DNA of 64,000 nucleotides from an uncultured Bacteroidales bacterium (GTDB lineage Bacteria > Bacteroidota > Bacteroidia > Bacteroidales > Bacteroidaceae), in assembly GCA_902778625.1 (NCBI GenBank), contig CACYYM010000002.1:1-64000 (forward strand). The letters run 5' to 3'. Every line of letters starts with the position of its first letter. Positions within the stretch are counted from its first letter, which is position 1. The position numbers and the translations under genes are program-made. Shown here piece by piece: positions 53,822-64,000 of this stretch. Under the pieces are notes generated by a model. The model was not told the origin of the DNA. It saw nothing but the letters and a program-made list of their open reading frames with translations, and searched no databases.

Positions 53822-55848
53822 GACAGTATCTTCTTTGCTTGTTCGTAAACATTCTCAGCTGTGAAGCCGAGTTTTTGGTCAAGCACCTTGTAGGGAGCGG
53901 AGAAACCGAAACTGTTTAGACCCCAGATTGTGCTGCTTGAATGTGCTCCGATAAGGAAGCTTTGCAGGTTGACAGGCAGTCCTGCGGTAAGTCCGAAGAC
54001 TTTGCTTCCGACGGGGAAGAGCTCTTGCTGGTATGAAATAGGTTGCTCACGGAAGAGCCCTTCGCTTGGTACATCGACAATGCGAACCTTGTAGTCTTCC
54101 TGCCTCAGGAGTCTTGCTCCTGCAACTAGAGTGCTTACTTCGCTTCCTGTACCAACGAAGATGATGTCGAACTTCTCGTCGCTTTCTGCTGTGATATACG
54201 CACCTTTCCTTATGCCTTTGTAGTCTGTCCCTTCTGGAAGGTTTTCAATGTTCTGCCTGCTTAGAATGAGAGCGGAAGGCGTATTGGTGTTCTCCATTGC
54301 CAACTTCCAACACGTCGTTGTTGCCTTCGCGTCTGCTGGTCTCATCACGAGAACAGAGTTTCTGCCGTGATGGTTCTTCAGTTTCTCCATCAAACGGATT
54401 TGTGCTTCCTGCTCGACAGGTTCGTGTGTGGGACCATCCTCGCCAACACGGAAAGCATCGTGCGTCCAAATGAACTTCACAGGCACTTCCATAAGGGCTG
54501 CCATGCGAACTGCTGGTTTCATGTAGTCAGAGAAGACGAAGAAAGTGCCGCAAGCTGCAATGACACCGCCGTGAAGCATCATACCTATGCAGCAGCATGC
54601 CATTGTCAGTTCGGCAACGCCTGCCTGAAGGAAGCTTCCGCCGAAGTTGTCGCGGGAGATGACAGTTGCGCCACCCTTGAGGAAACCATCTGTCTTGTCG
54701 CTGTTGCAGAGGTCGGCAGAACTGACAATCATGTTGGGAACTTGCTTTGCCAGGAGTGACAAGCAGACACTCGAAGCGTTGCGAGTTGCATCGTTTGGCT
54801 TTTGCTCGATACTGTCCCAATCAATCTTGGGAAGTTTTCCTGCAAACCAATCCTTCAATTGTGCGGCTTTCTCTGTGTTCTGCTTTGCCCATGCCTCTTC
54901 CTCTGCGTAACGAGCGGCAGCAATGCCTTCCAGCTCCTTAAGACGAGCTTCGTAGAGAGCCTCCACTTCGGGGAAGATGACGAAGGATTCGTCGGGATTG
55001 CCGCCCAGGTTCTTGATGGTGTTGCGATAAGCGTCGCCGCCAAGAGGTGCACCGTGTGTCTTGCAATTACGTTCGTAGCTGCTTCCGTCTTCCTTGAGCG
55101 CGCCTTTACCCATAATACAATGGCCTATGATAAGTGTCGGTTTGCCTTGTACGTTCTTTGCTTTGTCGAGAGCCCGACGAATTTGTTCCACGTCGTTGCC
55201 GTTGATGTCAATTACTTCCCAACCAAGAGCACGATACCTCTGGGCAACGTCTTCGCAAGTCACAACCTTTGTTTCTGTCGAGAGCTGAATGTCGTTGGAA
55301 TCATAGAACATCACGAGATTGTCAAGTCCAAGATTGCCTGCAATTCGTGCCGCTCCTAAGCTTACCTCCTCTTGAATGCCACCATCGCTGATATATGTGT
55401 AGATTGTCTCCTTTTTGAAGGTTGGATTGCCAGTCTTAGCGTAGAGGAATTTCGCAGCGATGGCAGCACCGACGGCATAAGTGTGACCTTGCCCCAAAGG
55501 ACCGGAACTGTTTTCGATGCCACGCTCGTAGCAAACTTCTGGGTGACCCGGCGTAGGAGAGTCCCATTGACGGAGTTGCTGAAGTTCCTCGAGTGTAAAC
55601 TTTTTAATGAGTGCCAGTTCTGCGTATAGCATTGGTGCCATGTGACCAGGGTCGAGGAAGAAGCGATCGCGACCTTCCCAAGTGGGATTCTTCGGGTCGA
55701 ACTGCAGATATTCCGAGTAAAGAACGTTGATGAAATCAGCACCGCCCATTGCTCCGCCAGGGTGTCCACTCTTTGCTTTTTCAACCATTGCTGCTGCCAA
55801 GATGCGGATGTTATCGGCAGCACGATTCATTGAAGGTATGCTATTCAT
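53818..55848 (-). CDS. tkt: Transketolase
   Basis: 676 residues, full length. TPP-dependent C2 transfer between sugar phosphates. Landmarks: KAKSGHPGGAMGGADFINVL, the TPP/metal site YISDGGIQEEVSLGAARIAGN, and HDAFRVGEDGPTHEPVEQ with FSDYMKPAVRMAALM. The start MNSIPSMNRAADNIRILAAA is normal. First gene of the tkt-rpiB-DUF4419 operon, with a promoter at 55900-55907. Confidence 0.98.
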   Translation of the reverse strand: MNSIPSMNRAADNIRILAAAMVEKAKSGHPGGAMGGADFINVLYSEYLQFDPKNPTWEGRDRFFLDPGHMAPMLYAELALIKKFTLEELQQLRQWDSPTPGHPEVCYERGIENSSGPLGQGHTYAVGAAIAAKFLYAKTGNPTFKKETIYTYISDGGIQEEVSLGAARIAGNLGLDNLVMFYDSNDIQLSTETKVVTCEDVAQRYRALGWEVIDINGNDVEQIRRALDKAKNVQGKPTLIIGHCIMGKGALKEDGSSYERNCKTHGAPLGGDAYRNTIKNLGGNPDESFVIFPEVEALYEARLKELEGIAAARYAEEEAWAKQNTEKAAQLKDWFAGKLPKIDWDSIEQKPNDATRNASSVCLSLLAKQVPNMIVSSADLCNSDKTDGFLKGGATVISRDNFGGSFLQAGVAELTMACCCIGMMLHGGVIAACGTFFVFSDYMKPAVRMAALMEVPVKFIWTHDAFRVGEDGPTHEPVEQEAQIRLMEKLKNHHGRNSVLVMRPADAKATTTCWKLAMENTNTPSALILSRQNIENLPEGTDYKGIRKGAYITAESDEKFDIIFVGTGSEVSTLVAGARLLRQEDYKVRIVDVPSEGLFREQPISYQQELFPVGSKVFGLTAGLPVNLQSFLIGAHSSSTIWGLNSFGFSAPYKVLDQKLGFTAENVYEQAKKILS

Positions 55849-56258
55849 GAGTAGTAAACAATAAAATAATGTTTTATAAGGCTAAATTGTTTTACGCCAC
55901 AAAGGTACGAAAAAAATGTGAAAATCGAAAGACATACAGCAGAAAAATTAAATTATAAATATAACGCGAAGACAAATGAATAAGGGTAGTGTGGTTAATG
56001 CGGTAATGACTTTCAAATATTTTTTGCAAAACGTTTTGAAGTTATTTGAAGACAGTTACAATCGGCATAGGCGTAAAGACCATCGATGAAAAAACTTCTG
56101 GAATTGTTCTGGTTTGATGGACATCTATTGTTATGCTGAAACTGTACCTCAAAGAGCAGTAGACCATTCGTTTATGCCTAGCCATTACGATGCCGTAATG
56201 CTTTATGTCCCCGTTGCTTTGATAAAAGATTATAAGCTTGACAATCCCTGGAGTAAGT
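55849..56258. other. 410-bp intergenic region upstream of transketolase
   Basis: It holds the transketolase promoter and a possible decayed small gene on the plus strand, listed separately. No 22-bp array is present. Confidence 0.6.
55900..55907 (-). promoter_or_regulatory. -7 promoter element, transketolase operon
   Basis: TACCTTTG on the minus strand (CAAAGGTA on plus), 51 bp before the transketolase start. Confidence 0.75.
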
Positions 56259-56284
56259 TTAACAACATCGTAGCAATCCCTTAA
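55976..56284 (+). pseudogene. Possible decayed small gene with one in-frame TGA
   Basis: From the ATG at 55976 the frame reads 37 codons (MNKGSVVNAVMTFKYFLQNV at the start), meets TGA at 56087-56089, then stays open for 64 more codons (MDIYCYAETVPQRAVDHSFM from 56117; ends [13 protein letters not shown]) and overlaps the end of folC by 26 bp. The second part has a protein-like composition. I recognise no family. It could be a gene remnant or chance; a length of 55 codons alone is weak evidence. Confidence 0.25.
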
Positions 56285-57515
56285 TCTTCAGTAAGTCTGC
56301 AACAATAAACGTCGAGCCGCCAACGAAGATAACATCATCTTTCTTGGCCTTCTTCTTTGTGGCCTTGTATGCGCTCTCGACAGTCTCAAAACAATTACCA
56401 CAGAGACCGTGTGCCTTTGCTTTGGCTGAGAACTCTTCTACTGGCATTGCCCGTGTTACAGAGGCTTGCGTAAAGTAGTAAACGGCGTCCTTTGGCAACA
56501 TTCCAAGTACCGTACTCACGTCCTTGTCGTTCACCATTCCTATTATTATATGCAACTTTTTGTGGGGCGTTTCCTGAAGTTGCTTAGTGATGTACTGCAT
56601 TCCACCGACGTTGTGTCCTGTGTCGCAGATTGTTAAAGGTTTCTTTTTTAATATCTGCCAACGTCCCATCAAGCCTGTCATCGTACAAACTTCAGCAAAG
56701 CCTTTCTTGATAGCTTGGTCACTTATCTTGATGCCTCTCTCACGTAGCAATCGAACAGAAGAGAGAATGGTGCGTCGGTTCTTTTCTTGGCAAAATCCAG
56801 TCAATTGACAATTTGACAATTTGACAATTTGGCAATTCTCGTCTTCGGCAAAAGCGATGGGAGCTCCAACTTCTTGTGCTTTATTGGCGAAGACAGCCTT
56901 AACCTCTTCGTTGATGTTTTCTCCGATGCAGACAGGAATGCCTGGCTTGATGATGCCTGCTTTTTCGCTGGCAATCTTGGGCAGCGTGTCGCCAAGGAAC
57001 TGAACGTGGTCGAAACTGATATTCGTAATTACAGAAAGTTCTGGCGTAATGATGTTTGTGCAGTCAAGTCTTCCTCCCAAGCCGACTTCAACCACGGCGA
57101 AGTCAACCTTCTGTTCTGCAAAGTATTGGAAAGCAAGGGCTGTGGCAAGTTCAAAGAAAGAAGGATGCAAAGGCTCGAAAAAGCTATGTTCCTGTTCAAC
57201 AAAGTCAATGACGCGCTTCTTGCTTATCATCTTGCCGTTGACGCGAATTCTTTCACGAAAGTCAACGAGATGCGGACTTGTATAGAGTCCAACACGATAG
57301 CCTTGAGCTTGAAGAATGGCTGCAAGTGTGTGAGTTACAGAGCCCTTGCCATTCGTGCCACCAACATGAATGCAGCGGTAACTTCGATGCGGATGTCCGA
57401 AGTGCTCATCGAGGAAAAGTGTCCCGCCGAGACCTTCCTTATACGCCGCTGCCCCAACATTCTGGAACATCGGGGCAGAGTCGAACAGGTATTTTATAGC
57501 TTTCTCATAGGTCAT
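56259..57515 (-). CDS. folC: Folylpolyglutamate / dihydrofolate synthase
   Basis: 418 residues. It adds glutamates to folates. The ATP site [32 protein letters not shown], the [13 protein letters not shown] loop and [20 protein letters not shown] are all visible; the C-terminal domain shows [14 protein letters not shown]. Near residues 227-240 an insert ([14 protein letters not shown]) is encoded by an intergenic-type CAAATTGT repeat. It overlaps dnaJ by 4 bp, so it is the last gene of a grpE-dnaJ-folC run. Confidence 0.95.
   Translation of the reverse strand: MTYEKAIKYLFDSAPMFQNVGAAAYKEGLGGTLFLDEHFGHPHRSYRCIHVGGTNGKGSVTHTLAAILQAQGYRVGLYTSPHLVDFRERIRVNGKMISKKRVIDFVEQEHSFFEPLHPSFFELATALAFQYFAEQKVDFAVVEVGLGGRLDCTNIITPELSVITNISFDHVQFLGDTLPKIASEKAGIIKPGIPVCIGENINEEVKAVFANKAQEVGAPIAFAEDENCQIVKLSNCQLTGFCQEKNRRTILSSVRLLRERGIKISDQAIKKGFAEVCTMTGLMGRWQILKKKPLTICDTGHNVGGMQYITKQLQETPHKKLHIIIGMVNDKDVSTVLGMLPKDAVYYFTQASVTRAMPVEEFSAKAKAHGLCGNCFETVESAYKATKKKAKKDDVIFVGGSTFIVADLLKIKGLLRCC
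56801..56835 (-). repeat. CAAATTGT word repeat inside folC
   Basis: Four imperfect copies of a 9-bp unit (TTGACAATT on the plus strand) that keep the folC frame open. The same unit is in mfd and before topB. Confidence 0.75.
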
Positions 57516-58687
57516 TCAAACATCTTTTTGAAGCGTTGGAAGAAGTTGGCCTTGGCATTTGCTCCGGGCTTCATGTTCTCGCTTGTGCGAAGCTTCTCGA
57601 AGGCTTCCTTCTCTTCTCGAGATAAGTTTTCGGGAATATAGACACCAATCTGCACAATAAGGTCGCCTGTACCGTAGCCGTATCCTTGTACAACAGGCAA
57701 GCCCTTACCTCTCAAACGCATTATCTTGCCAGGTTGAGTGCCAGGTTCAATCTTTATCTTCACTTTGCCGTCAATGGTTGGCACTTCGGCCGAGCCACCA
57801 AGAATGGCTGTTGGTACATCAAGCAGAAGCTGGTAATTCAGGTTCTGTCCATCGCGAAGCAGCTCAGGATGCGGCTCTTCTTCGATGTAAACCTGAATAT
57901 CTCCTGGCACGCCATTCCAACGAGCTGCATTGCCTTTGCCTCTTTCGTTGACGACCATGCCTTCCTGAACACCTGCAGGAATCTTTATCTCAACAATCTC
58001 TTCGCCCTTGACGATGCCCTGTCCGCCACAATGCTTGCACTTGTTGCGAATGATACTGCCCGTACCACCACAAGCATCACACTGAGTTTGCGTTTGCATG
58101 TGACCGAACATCGTGTTCACGTTTCGATAGGTAACACCTGAACCGTTACATTTCGTACAGGTTTCCTTCTTGCCGTCCTCGCTGCCACTGCCTTTACAAT
58201 CGGGACAAGTGACGTACTTGTTTATCTTAAACTTCTTGGTGACGCCAGTAGCGACTTCCTTCAGGTTGACGCGAACTTTAAGCCTGAGGTCAGAACCTTT
58301 CTCGACACGCTTGCCGCCTCTGCTTCCTCCGCCAAAACCGCTGAAGCCACTGAAACCGCCAAAACCTCCACCACCAAAGCTTCCACCGCCAAATATGTCG
58401 CCAAACATCGAGAAAATGTCGTCCATTGACATGCTTGCACCACCGAAGCCGCCTTGACCATTCATGCCAGCAAAGCCGAACTGGTCGTAACGCTGACGTT
58501 TCTCGGGATCATGAAGCACGTCGTAAGCTTCGGCAGCCTCCTTGAACTTCTCCTCAGCCTCTTTATTGCCAGGATTACGGTCAGGGTGGTATTTGATGGC
58601 CATCTTCTTGTAAGCGGCCTTTATCTCGGCATCGGTAGCATTCTTGCTGACACCAAGGACTTCGTAGTAATCTCTCTTATCTGCCAT
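57512..58687 (-). CDS. dnaJ: Chaperone protein DnaJ
   Basis: 391 residues. J domain with HPD ([17 protein letters not shown]), a Gly/Phe-rich linker (residues about 75-125), four CXXCXGXG zinc repeats ([32 protein letters not shown]) and the C-terminal substrate-binding part. It works with DnaK and GrpE; grpE lies 5 bp upstream, while dnaK is not in the window. No CIRCE operator is visible. Confidence 0.98.
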   Translation of the reverse strand: MADKRDYYEVLGVSKNATDAEIKAAYKKMAIKYHPDRNPGNKEAEEKFKEAAEAYDVLHDPEKRQRYDQFGFAGMNGQGGFGGASMSMDDIFSMFGDIFGGGSFGGGGFGGFSGFSGFGGGSRGGKRVEKGSDLRLKVRVNLKEVATGVTKKFKINKYVTCPDCKGSGSEDGKKETCTKCNGSGVTYRNVNTMFGHMQTQTQCDACGGTGSIIRNKCKHCGGQGIVKGEEIVEIKIPAGVQEGMVVNERGKGNAARWNGVPGDIQVYIEEEPHPELLRDGQNLNYQLLLDVPTAILGGSAEVPTIDGKVKIKIEPGTQPGKIMRLRGKGLPVVQGYGYGTGDLIVQIGVYIPENLSREEKEAFEKLRTSENMKPGANAKANFFQRFKKMFE

Positions 58688-58692
58688 AACGC

Positions 58693-59247
58693 TTAAACTC
58701 CCACTACAACTTGTGCATGACGGATAACTTTATCGTTGAGTTTGTAGCCCGTCAATGTGCAGTCCATCACCTTGCCTTTCAGTTCGGGTGTCGGAGCTGG
58801 CAATTGAGCTACTGCTTCATGCACGTCAACATCGAAATCTGCCTCTTTTGTTTCAATCACGCTAACGCCTTGCCTGCCGAGTATGTCCATGAATTTCTTA
58901 TAAATAAGCTCAACCCCTTCGAGCACAGCATTAATGTTCTCTGCCTCCTTCATGTTCTTTAAGGCACGTTCCATATCGTCGATAACGGGCAGGATAGTTA
59001 CGATGGTTTTCTCGCCGCCATTGAGGATGAGGTCGGTTTTTTCCTTGATAGTGCGCTTACGATAGTTGTCGAACTCGGCAATCTTACGCAGTAACTGGTC
59101 TTTGAGGCTTGCAATCTCGGCATTGGCAGCCTCGAGTTGCTCTTCGACGGTCAGTTCCTTTTCTTCTTTCTCTTGCTGAGTTTGTTCGGTTTCAGGAGCG
59201 GTCTCTTCGACTTTTTCCTGTGGTTTATCTTTCAATTCGTCTTTCAT
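58693..59247 (-). CDS. grpE: Nucleotide exchange factor GrpE
   Basis: 184 residues. The N-terminus is acidic and Gln/Glu-rich; a coiled coil follows ([25 protein letters not shown]) with the GrpE signature around [11 protein letters not shown] and a C-terminal beta domain ([31 protein letters not shown]). It stimulates ADP release from DnaK. First gene of the grpE-dnaJ-folC run. Confidence 0.96.
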   Translation of the reverse strand: MKDELKDKPQEKVEETAPETEQTQQEKEEKELTVEEQLEAANAEIASLKDQLLRKIAEFDNYRKRTIKEKTDLILNGGEKTIVTILPVIDDMERALKNMKEAENINAVLEGVELIYKKFMDILGRQGVSVIETKEADFDVDVHEAVAQLPAPTPELKGKVMDCTLTGYKLNDKVIRHAQVVVGV

Positions 59248-59303
59248 TTCGTCTTAATTTAACTCAATCTTGCACTACAAGAAACGTGCCAATCGAAGGT
59301 TTG

Positions 59304-60968
<1,665 letters not shown>

Positions 60969-60970
60969 TC

Positions 60971-61080
60971 AAACACAGCGTGGAGTGTTGCCAAATTTAA
61001 CGTGTTAAGTCAATCATTTTAACGTGTTAAAATTTTTTTTTGACGTGTTAAGTTGAGCGACTCGACGTGTTAAGTTTTTC
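60971..61080. repeat. 22-bp dyad repeat array H (5 units)
   Basis: Units at 60971, 60993, 61015, 61037 and 61059. Cores read AGCGTG, AACGTG, AACGTG, GACGTG and GACGTG. The unit at 61015 holds the near-perfect palindrome TTTTAACGTGTTAAAA. The array ends at the stop codon of the next gene (61079-61081). Confidence 0.92.
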
Positions 61081-61996
61081 ATCTTATCCTGAGTATCTCT
61101 CCAACCTGTACTGCGTGGGGCTCGTCCCACTCGTTGAGTTTGCACAGCGATTCCAGCCTGATGCCGTAGAGTTGTGCAATGTCGAAGAGGCTTTGATTGG
61201 GTTCAACGATGTGAATCGGGTTTTTCTTGAACTCCTTCGATGCGCACTTGCGCTTATTCTTCAAGTAGATGAGGTCACCTTCTGTCGGGGCATAGTCGCG
61301 AGGCAGGTCGTTGTACTTGTAGAGTTTATGCAGGCTCAAGCCCGTCTTCTTACTGATGGTCGCCATATCATCGCCAATCTCGACGATGATGAAATGGTTC
61401 TTGTTGTTCAGGTATATCTTGTGACGTTGCCAGAACTCATCAACCGAATTCGTCTGTGTGGCAGTAGTGGCCGGCTTTTGAGAGCGGTACTTGCCTGTGT
61501 CGAACTGTTGCAAGTTGTACATCTCGATGACACGAATGAGCGATTCTGCGTAGGCAGGATTGGTGGCATAACCCGCCGCTTTCAGTCCTCGAGCCCAGCC
61601 TTTGTAGTCAGTTCGCCCAAGTTGATAGAGTCCTTGATAGCGTTTCTGTTGTAAGAACTTTGAGTGGTCGACGTAACTTTCCCTTGCACTTTTGTACTTA
61701 CGGAACCTGTCGTTGGGTCTGTCGTCACTTTGAATAATGTAAGGACCCGTCCAAGAACCGCCGACTTTAATGCCGAAGTGGTTGTTCGCTTCTGTTGCCA
61801 ACCTGCTTCTTCCTGCGTTGCTCTCGAGCAAACCTTGTGCCAAAGTGATGCTCGCAGGGATTCGATACTCGTGCATTTGCTCGATTGCCCAGTCCTTGTA
61901 TTTGTCGATGTATGACCAGAAAGCCTGATTCGTACGTTGTGCCTGCAAGAGGAGGCAAACCGTTAGAAATAAGAGAGTGAGAATGTGTTTTTTCAT
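61079..61996 (-). CDS. GH73 N-acetylglucosaminidase with LysM domains
   Basis: 305 residues with a signal peptide (KKHILTLLFLTVCLLLQAQ). The glucosaminidase domain (about 25-160) has ASITLAQGLLESNAGRSRLA with the catalytic Glu, NHFGIKVGGSW, and RTDYKGWARGLKAAGYATNP. Two LysM-like repeats follow: VEIGDDMATISKKTGLSLHK and VEPNQSLFDIAQLYGIRLES. It cuts the glycan backbone of peptidoglycan. Its stop codon touches repeat array H. Confidence 0.92.
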   Translation of the reverse strand: MKKHILTLLFLTVCLLLQAQRTNQAFWSYIDKYKDWAIEQMHEYRIPASITLAQGLLESNAGRSRLATEANNHFGIKVGGSWTGPYIIQSDDRPNDRFRKYKSARESYVDHSKFLQQKRYQGLYQLGRTDYKGWARGLKAAGYATNPAYAESLIRVIEMYNLQQFDTGKYRSQKPATTATQTNSVDEFWQRHKIYLNNKNHFIIVEIGDDMATISKKTGLSLHKLYKYNDLPRDYAPTEGDLIYLKNKRKCASKEFKKNPIHIVEPNQSLFDIAQLYGIRLESLCKLNEWDEPHAVQVGEILRIR

Positions 61997-62006
61997 AATA
62001 CGGGCG

Positions 62007-62014
62007 CAAAATTA
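62007..62014 (-). promoter_or_regulatory. Likely -7 element, GH73 gene
   Basis: TAATTTTG on the minus strand fits TAnnTTTG, 10 bp before the ATG at 61996; divergent from the cdd promoter. Confidence 0.5.
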
Positions 62015-62045
62015 GCTAAAAGTTGCCACATTACGAAAAAAAACA

Positions 62046-62053
62046 TTAACTTT
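62046..62053 (+). promoter_or_regulatory. -7 promoter element, cdd
   Basis: TAACTTTG, 25 bp before the cdd ATG. Confidence 0.65.
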
Positions 62054-62078
62054 GTGCTGCTAAAACACGTTTTTTGAC

Positions 62079-62558
62079 ATGAAAGAGTACAAGTTAGAGG
62101 CAGTCGTTCACGTCTATGAGCTTGCCGAATTGAGTGAAGAAGACAAACAACTCGTCGAAGCAGCCAAGCAAGCAACGAAAGGCAGCTATGCTCCTTACAG
62201 CAAGTTCCTTGTTGGTGCAGCCGCTCGTCTTGAGAGTGGAAGCATCGTTCTTGGTGCCAATCAGGAGAACGCAGCCTATCCTTCAGGCCTTTGTGCCGAG
62301 CGAACAGCCCTCTTCGCCGCAGGGGCTCAGCATCCCGACCAACCCGTTGTGGCATTGGCAATAGCTGCAAGAAAAGGCAGATCTTTCCTTGCAAAGCCCA
62401 TCTCGCCTTGTGGTGCTTGCCGTCAAGTCATTTCTGGAGTGGAGGAGCGATACGGTGTGCCCATCCGCATCTTGCTTTACGGCACAGAAGGCGTTCTCGT
62501 TTCTGAAGGCATCAAACCTCTCTTGCCACTCAGTTTCGTTGACGAAGATATGCGCTGA
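62079..62558 (+). CDS. cdd: Cytidine deaminase
   Basis: 159 residues. It converts cytidine to uridine. The zinc motifs are GLCAERTALFAA (Cys ligand and catalytic Glu) and SPCGACRQVISG (PCxxC), the homotetrameric type. SKFLVGAAARLESG and NQENAAYPS bind the nucleoside. It converges on pmbA with 17 bp between stops. Confidence 0.95.
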   Translation: MKEYKLEAVVHVYELAELSEEDKQLVEAAKQATKGSYAPYSKFLVGAAARLESGSIVLGANQENAAYPSGLCAERTALFAAGAQHPDQPVVALAIAARKGRSFLAKPISPCGACRQVISGVEERYGVPIRILLYGTEGVLVSEGIKPLLPLSFVDEDMR

Positions 62559-62575
62559 TAAGTGGCTATCTCGCT

Positions 62576-63886
62576 TTAGCAACCGCCAAAAGCGACATCC
62601 TCAAAAGCAATTGTGGGGATGAGTTCCGTTTCCCAAGGGTCGGCATCGTTAGCGATGAGGCTCAGCCTTTGCCAGACATCGAGCATGTTTCCCGTGATGT
62701 TCATACCGCTGACGGGCTGTGTGATGATGCCGTTTTCAATAAGAAAGCCCTCGATGCCATAAGAGAAGTTGCCCGTTACGGGGTCGCAATTGCCTCCGTT
62801 AAAGTCGGTAACAAGGATGGCTCGACTGGAGTCAGCAATCACTTCCTCCTTGCTCATCATTCCTTGTTCCATTATTAAATGATGTATGCCCTGTGTTGTT
62901 GGAGCCATTCCGAGCTTTTTGCTCATCGGGGTATCAATGAAATAAGTCCCGAGACAACCTTCCTTGAAGAGCTCCCTGCGCTTTGTCGCGACACCATCAT
63001 AATCGAAAAGTGAGGCGCCTCGAGTGCATGGAATGAGCGGATCGTCTGTGATGTTGATCAGCTTCGACACGACTTGTTCGCCGAGTTTGCCTGCCAGAAA
63101 CGACGTCCTTTGCTGCAAAGCTTGGCCATTCATTGCGTTGAGCAGGGGTTGCAGGAAGTTTCCGGCACACGGTGACTCCAGTATCATTCGGTAATGTCCG
63201 CTTGCTGCGGGTCTTTGTCCTATCTTTTGAAGTGTACGTCGAAGCGCAGTTGGAGCGATACCTTGATGCGGCATTTGATGGAAGAAAAGACGCGATTCGC
63301 CCCAACCATCCATGGGATGCTGACCGTTTTCACCTTCCACAGAAATGATGCTCGTCAGCGTGCAGTAGCTATTTTCCTCGTAACCGTCAAACCCGTTACT
63401 GATGAGGTAATGCGCTTGATGCTGCCTGTCTGTATAACGTGTCTGCATGCTGATGATGCGTTGGTCTGTTCCATCCACTTCCGAAGCTGTTTCTTGGAGC
63501 AAATCCAGCTTTTCTTTCGGATCGATTTCAGAAAACGTAGCATCGAAGTTTTGCAGGTCAGGTCCGCCACCTTTATAGTATCTGCTGGGGTCGGCAAGCG
63601 TTCGAGTCTCGTCTGGTTCCAGCAAACGAGTCGTCTCGTAGGCTTCCTTGATGAATTTGCTGACAGCTTCCGCTTGCAGATTGTTCGTGTAGAAGAAGCC
63701 GTCGCGACCATCGAGGAAGAGATTGATGGCGAGCGAAAGGGAAGTGGCTCGCAGCATCTTCTCCACTTTGCCATCGCGGAGGATGATGTTGTCCTCGTGG
63801 TTCTCGAGCAAAACAAGCTTGTAGTCGAGCTTCGACGGAAGCTTCAAGATGTCCTCTTCGGCACGATATATCAGGTCTTTGTTCAT
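62576..63886 (-). CDS. PmbA/TldE-family metallopeptidase subunit
   Basis: 436 residues. The TldE/PmbA half of the TldD/TldE protease, which cleaves unfolded or modified peptides. It lacks the HExxH zinc motif of TldD, as expected for the E partner. Visible features: the repeat-rich middle LFDYDGVATKRREL, and the C-terminal NGGNCDPVTGNFSYGIEGF and GNMLDVWQRL. It follows the tldD end by 4 bp, so the two are co-transcribed. Confidence 0.9.
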   Translation of the reverse strand: MNKDLIYRAEEDILKLPSKLDYKLVLLENHEDNIILRDGKVEKMLRATSLSLAINLFLDGRDGFFYTNNLQAEAVSKFIKEAYETTRLLEPDETRTLADPSRYYKGGGPDLQNFDATFSEIDPKEKLDLLQETASEVDGTDQRIISMQTRYTDRQHQAHYLISNGFDGYEENSYCTLTSIISVEGENGQHPMDGWGESRLFFHQMPHQGIAPTALRRTLQKIGQRPAASGHYRMILESPCAGNFLQPLLNAMNGQALQQRTSFLAGKLGEQVVSKLINITDDPLIPCTRGASLFDYDGVATKRRELFKEGCLGTYFIDTPMSKKLGMAPTTQGIHHLIMEQGMMSKEEVIADSSRAILVTDFNGGNCDPVTGNFSYGIEGFLIENGIITQPVSGMNITGNMLDVWQRLSLIANDADPWETELIPTIAFEDVAFGGC

Positions 63887-63890
63887 CTTT

Positions 63891-64000
63891 CTATCCCACG
63901 ATTAACTTGTCAATCAATACTGTTGGCAAGCCTTGACTGACCGCCGCTTTCTGTCCTTCCTTCCCACACATGCTGGCACTGTGGTCGATTCGAAGATTGT
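63891..64000 (-). CDS. tldD: TldD-family metallopeptidase, C-terminal end
   Basis: The last 35 codons of a minus-strand gene that begins beyond the window: ASMCGKEGQKAAVSQGLPTV followed by LIDKLIVG and a TAG at 63891-63893. The conserved MCGK-GQ end is typical of TldD. It pairs with the PmbA-like gene directly downstream. Confidence 0.85.
   Translation of the reverse strand, partial: NLRIDHSASMCGKEGQKAAVSQGLPTVLIDKLIVG

Noticed and set aside
56087-56089. Selenocysteine or other recoding of the in-frame TGA
   Set aside because: No selenium insertion element or selenoprotein family can be recognised.

Overview
The window looks like chromosome of a Bacteroidales bacterium, most likely a Prevotella-like member of the Prevotellaceae. 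The evidence is the run of Bacteroidota-type promoters (TAnnTTTG at about -7, usually read as GTACCTTTGCA or GTAACTTTGCA), Bacteroidota-specific families (DUF4836, DUF4251, DUF4248-like, reverse rubrerythrin, a PorE-like OmpA protein), the gene order hisG-hisD-hisC-hisB, and base composition near 50% GC. Most genes are core housekeeping genes. I see no phage, insertion sequence, rRNA operon or CRISPR array.

Layout. 1-2.6 kb: the end of recF, a DUF721/DciA-like gene and a convergent GH140-type glycosidase. 2.8-8.6 kb: histidine genes hisGDCB followed by recR, a small membrane protein and an acetyltransferase. 8.6-10.1 kb: reverse rubrerythrin, tRNA-Gly(CCC) and a YhhN-like membrane protein. 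10.2-18.0 kb: a TonB-dependent receptor, a nitroreductase-DUF2520-kdsC-maf-lipoprotein operon and a PorE-like protein of the type IX secretion system. 18-22 kb: topB and a divergent family 2 glycosyltransferase, then a 1-kb gene-poor stretch holding a small DUF4248-like gene. 22-28.2 kb: lepA, a Crp-like regulator and an hpt-adk-obgE-pgeF-M23 peptidase operon. 28.2-36.6 kb: uvrB, then a divergent operon of a DUF4836 protein, an ABC transporter and a striking three-part fusion (AmgK-like kinase, RapZ C-terminal domain, MurU-like nucleotidyltransferase). 36.7-40.4 kb: small lipoprotein, serine hydrolase, sugar transporter, ribokinase. 40.6-51.5 kb: mfd, recN-tilS, typA, a GH71/99-like enzyme and an exonuclease. 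51.7-55.9 kb: DUF4419 protein, rpiB and transketolase. 56-64 kb: folC, dnaJ, grpE, an ABC-F protein, a GH73/LysM hydrolase, cdd and the pmbA/tldD pair.

The most unusual signal is not a gene. Eight intergenic arrays, each lying just after a stop codon, are built on an exact 22-bp period. Each unit carries dyad symmetry around a central ACGTG-like core. The arms differ completely between arrays (A/T-rich AACTTAAC/GTTAAGTT in some, G/C-rich CCGC/GCGG in another), yet the period, core and symmetry are kept. In at least two genes (tilS, uvrB) the array runs into the coding sequence and supplies the last codons and the stop. This looks like a dispersed, concertedly evolving repeat family under selection for symmetry.

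Other points of note: the peptidoglycan-salvage fusion protein; DNA-repair genes uvrB, mfd and recN whose promoters sit so close to the ATG that the mRNAs should be almost leaderless; intergenic 9-bp micro-repeats that also appear in frame inside mfd and folC; and an ABC-F protein with one inactivated ATP site. All family assignments are by eye from motifs and length; no database search was run.
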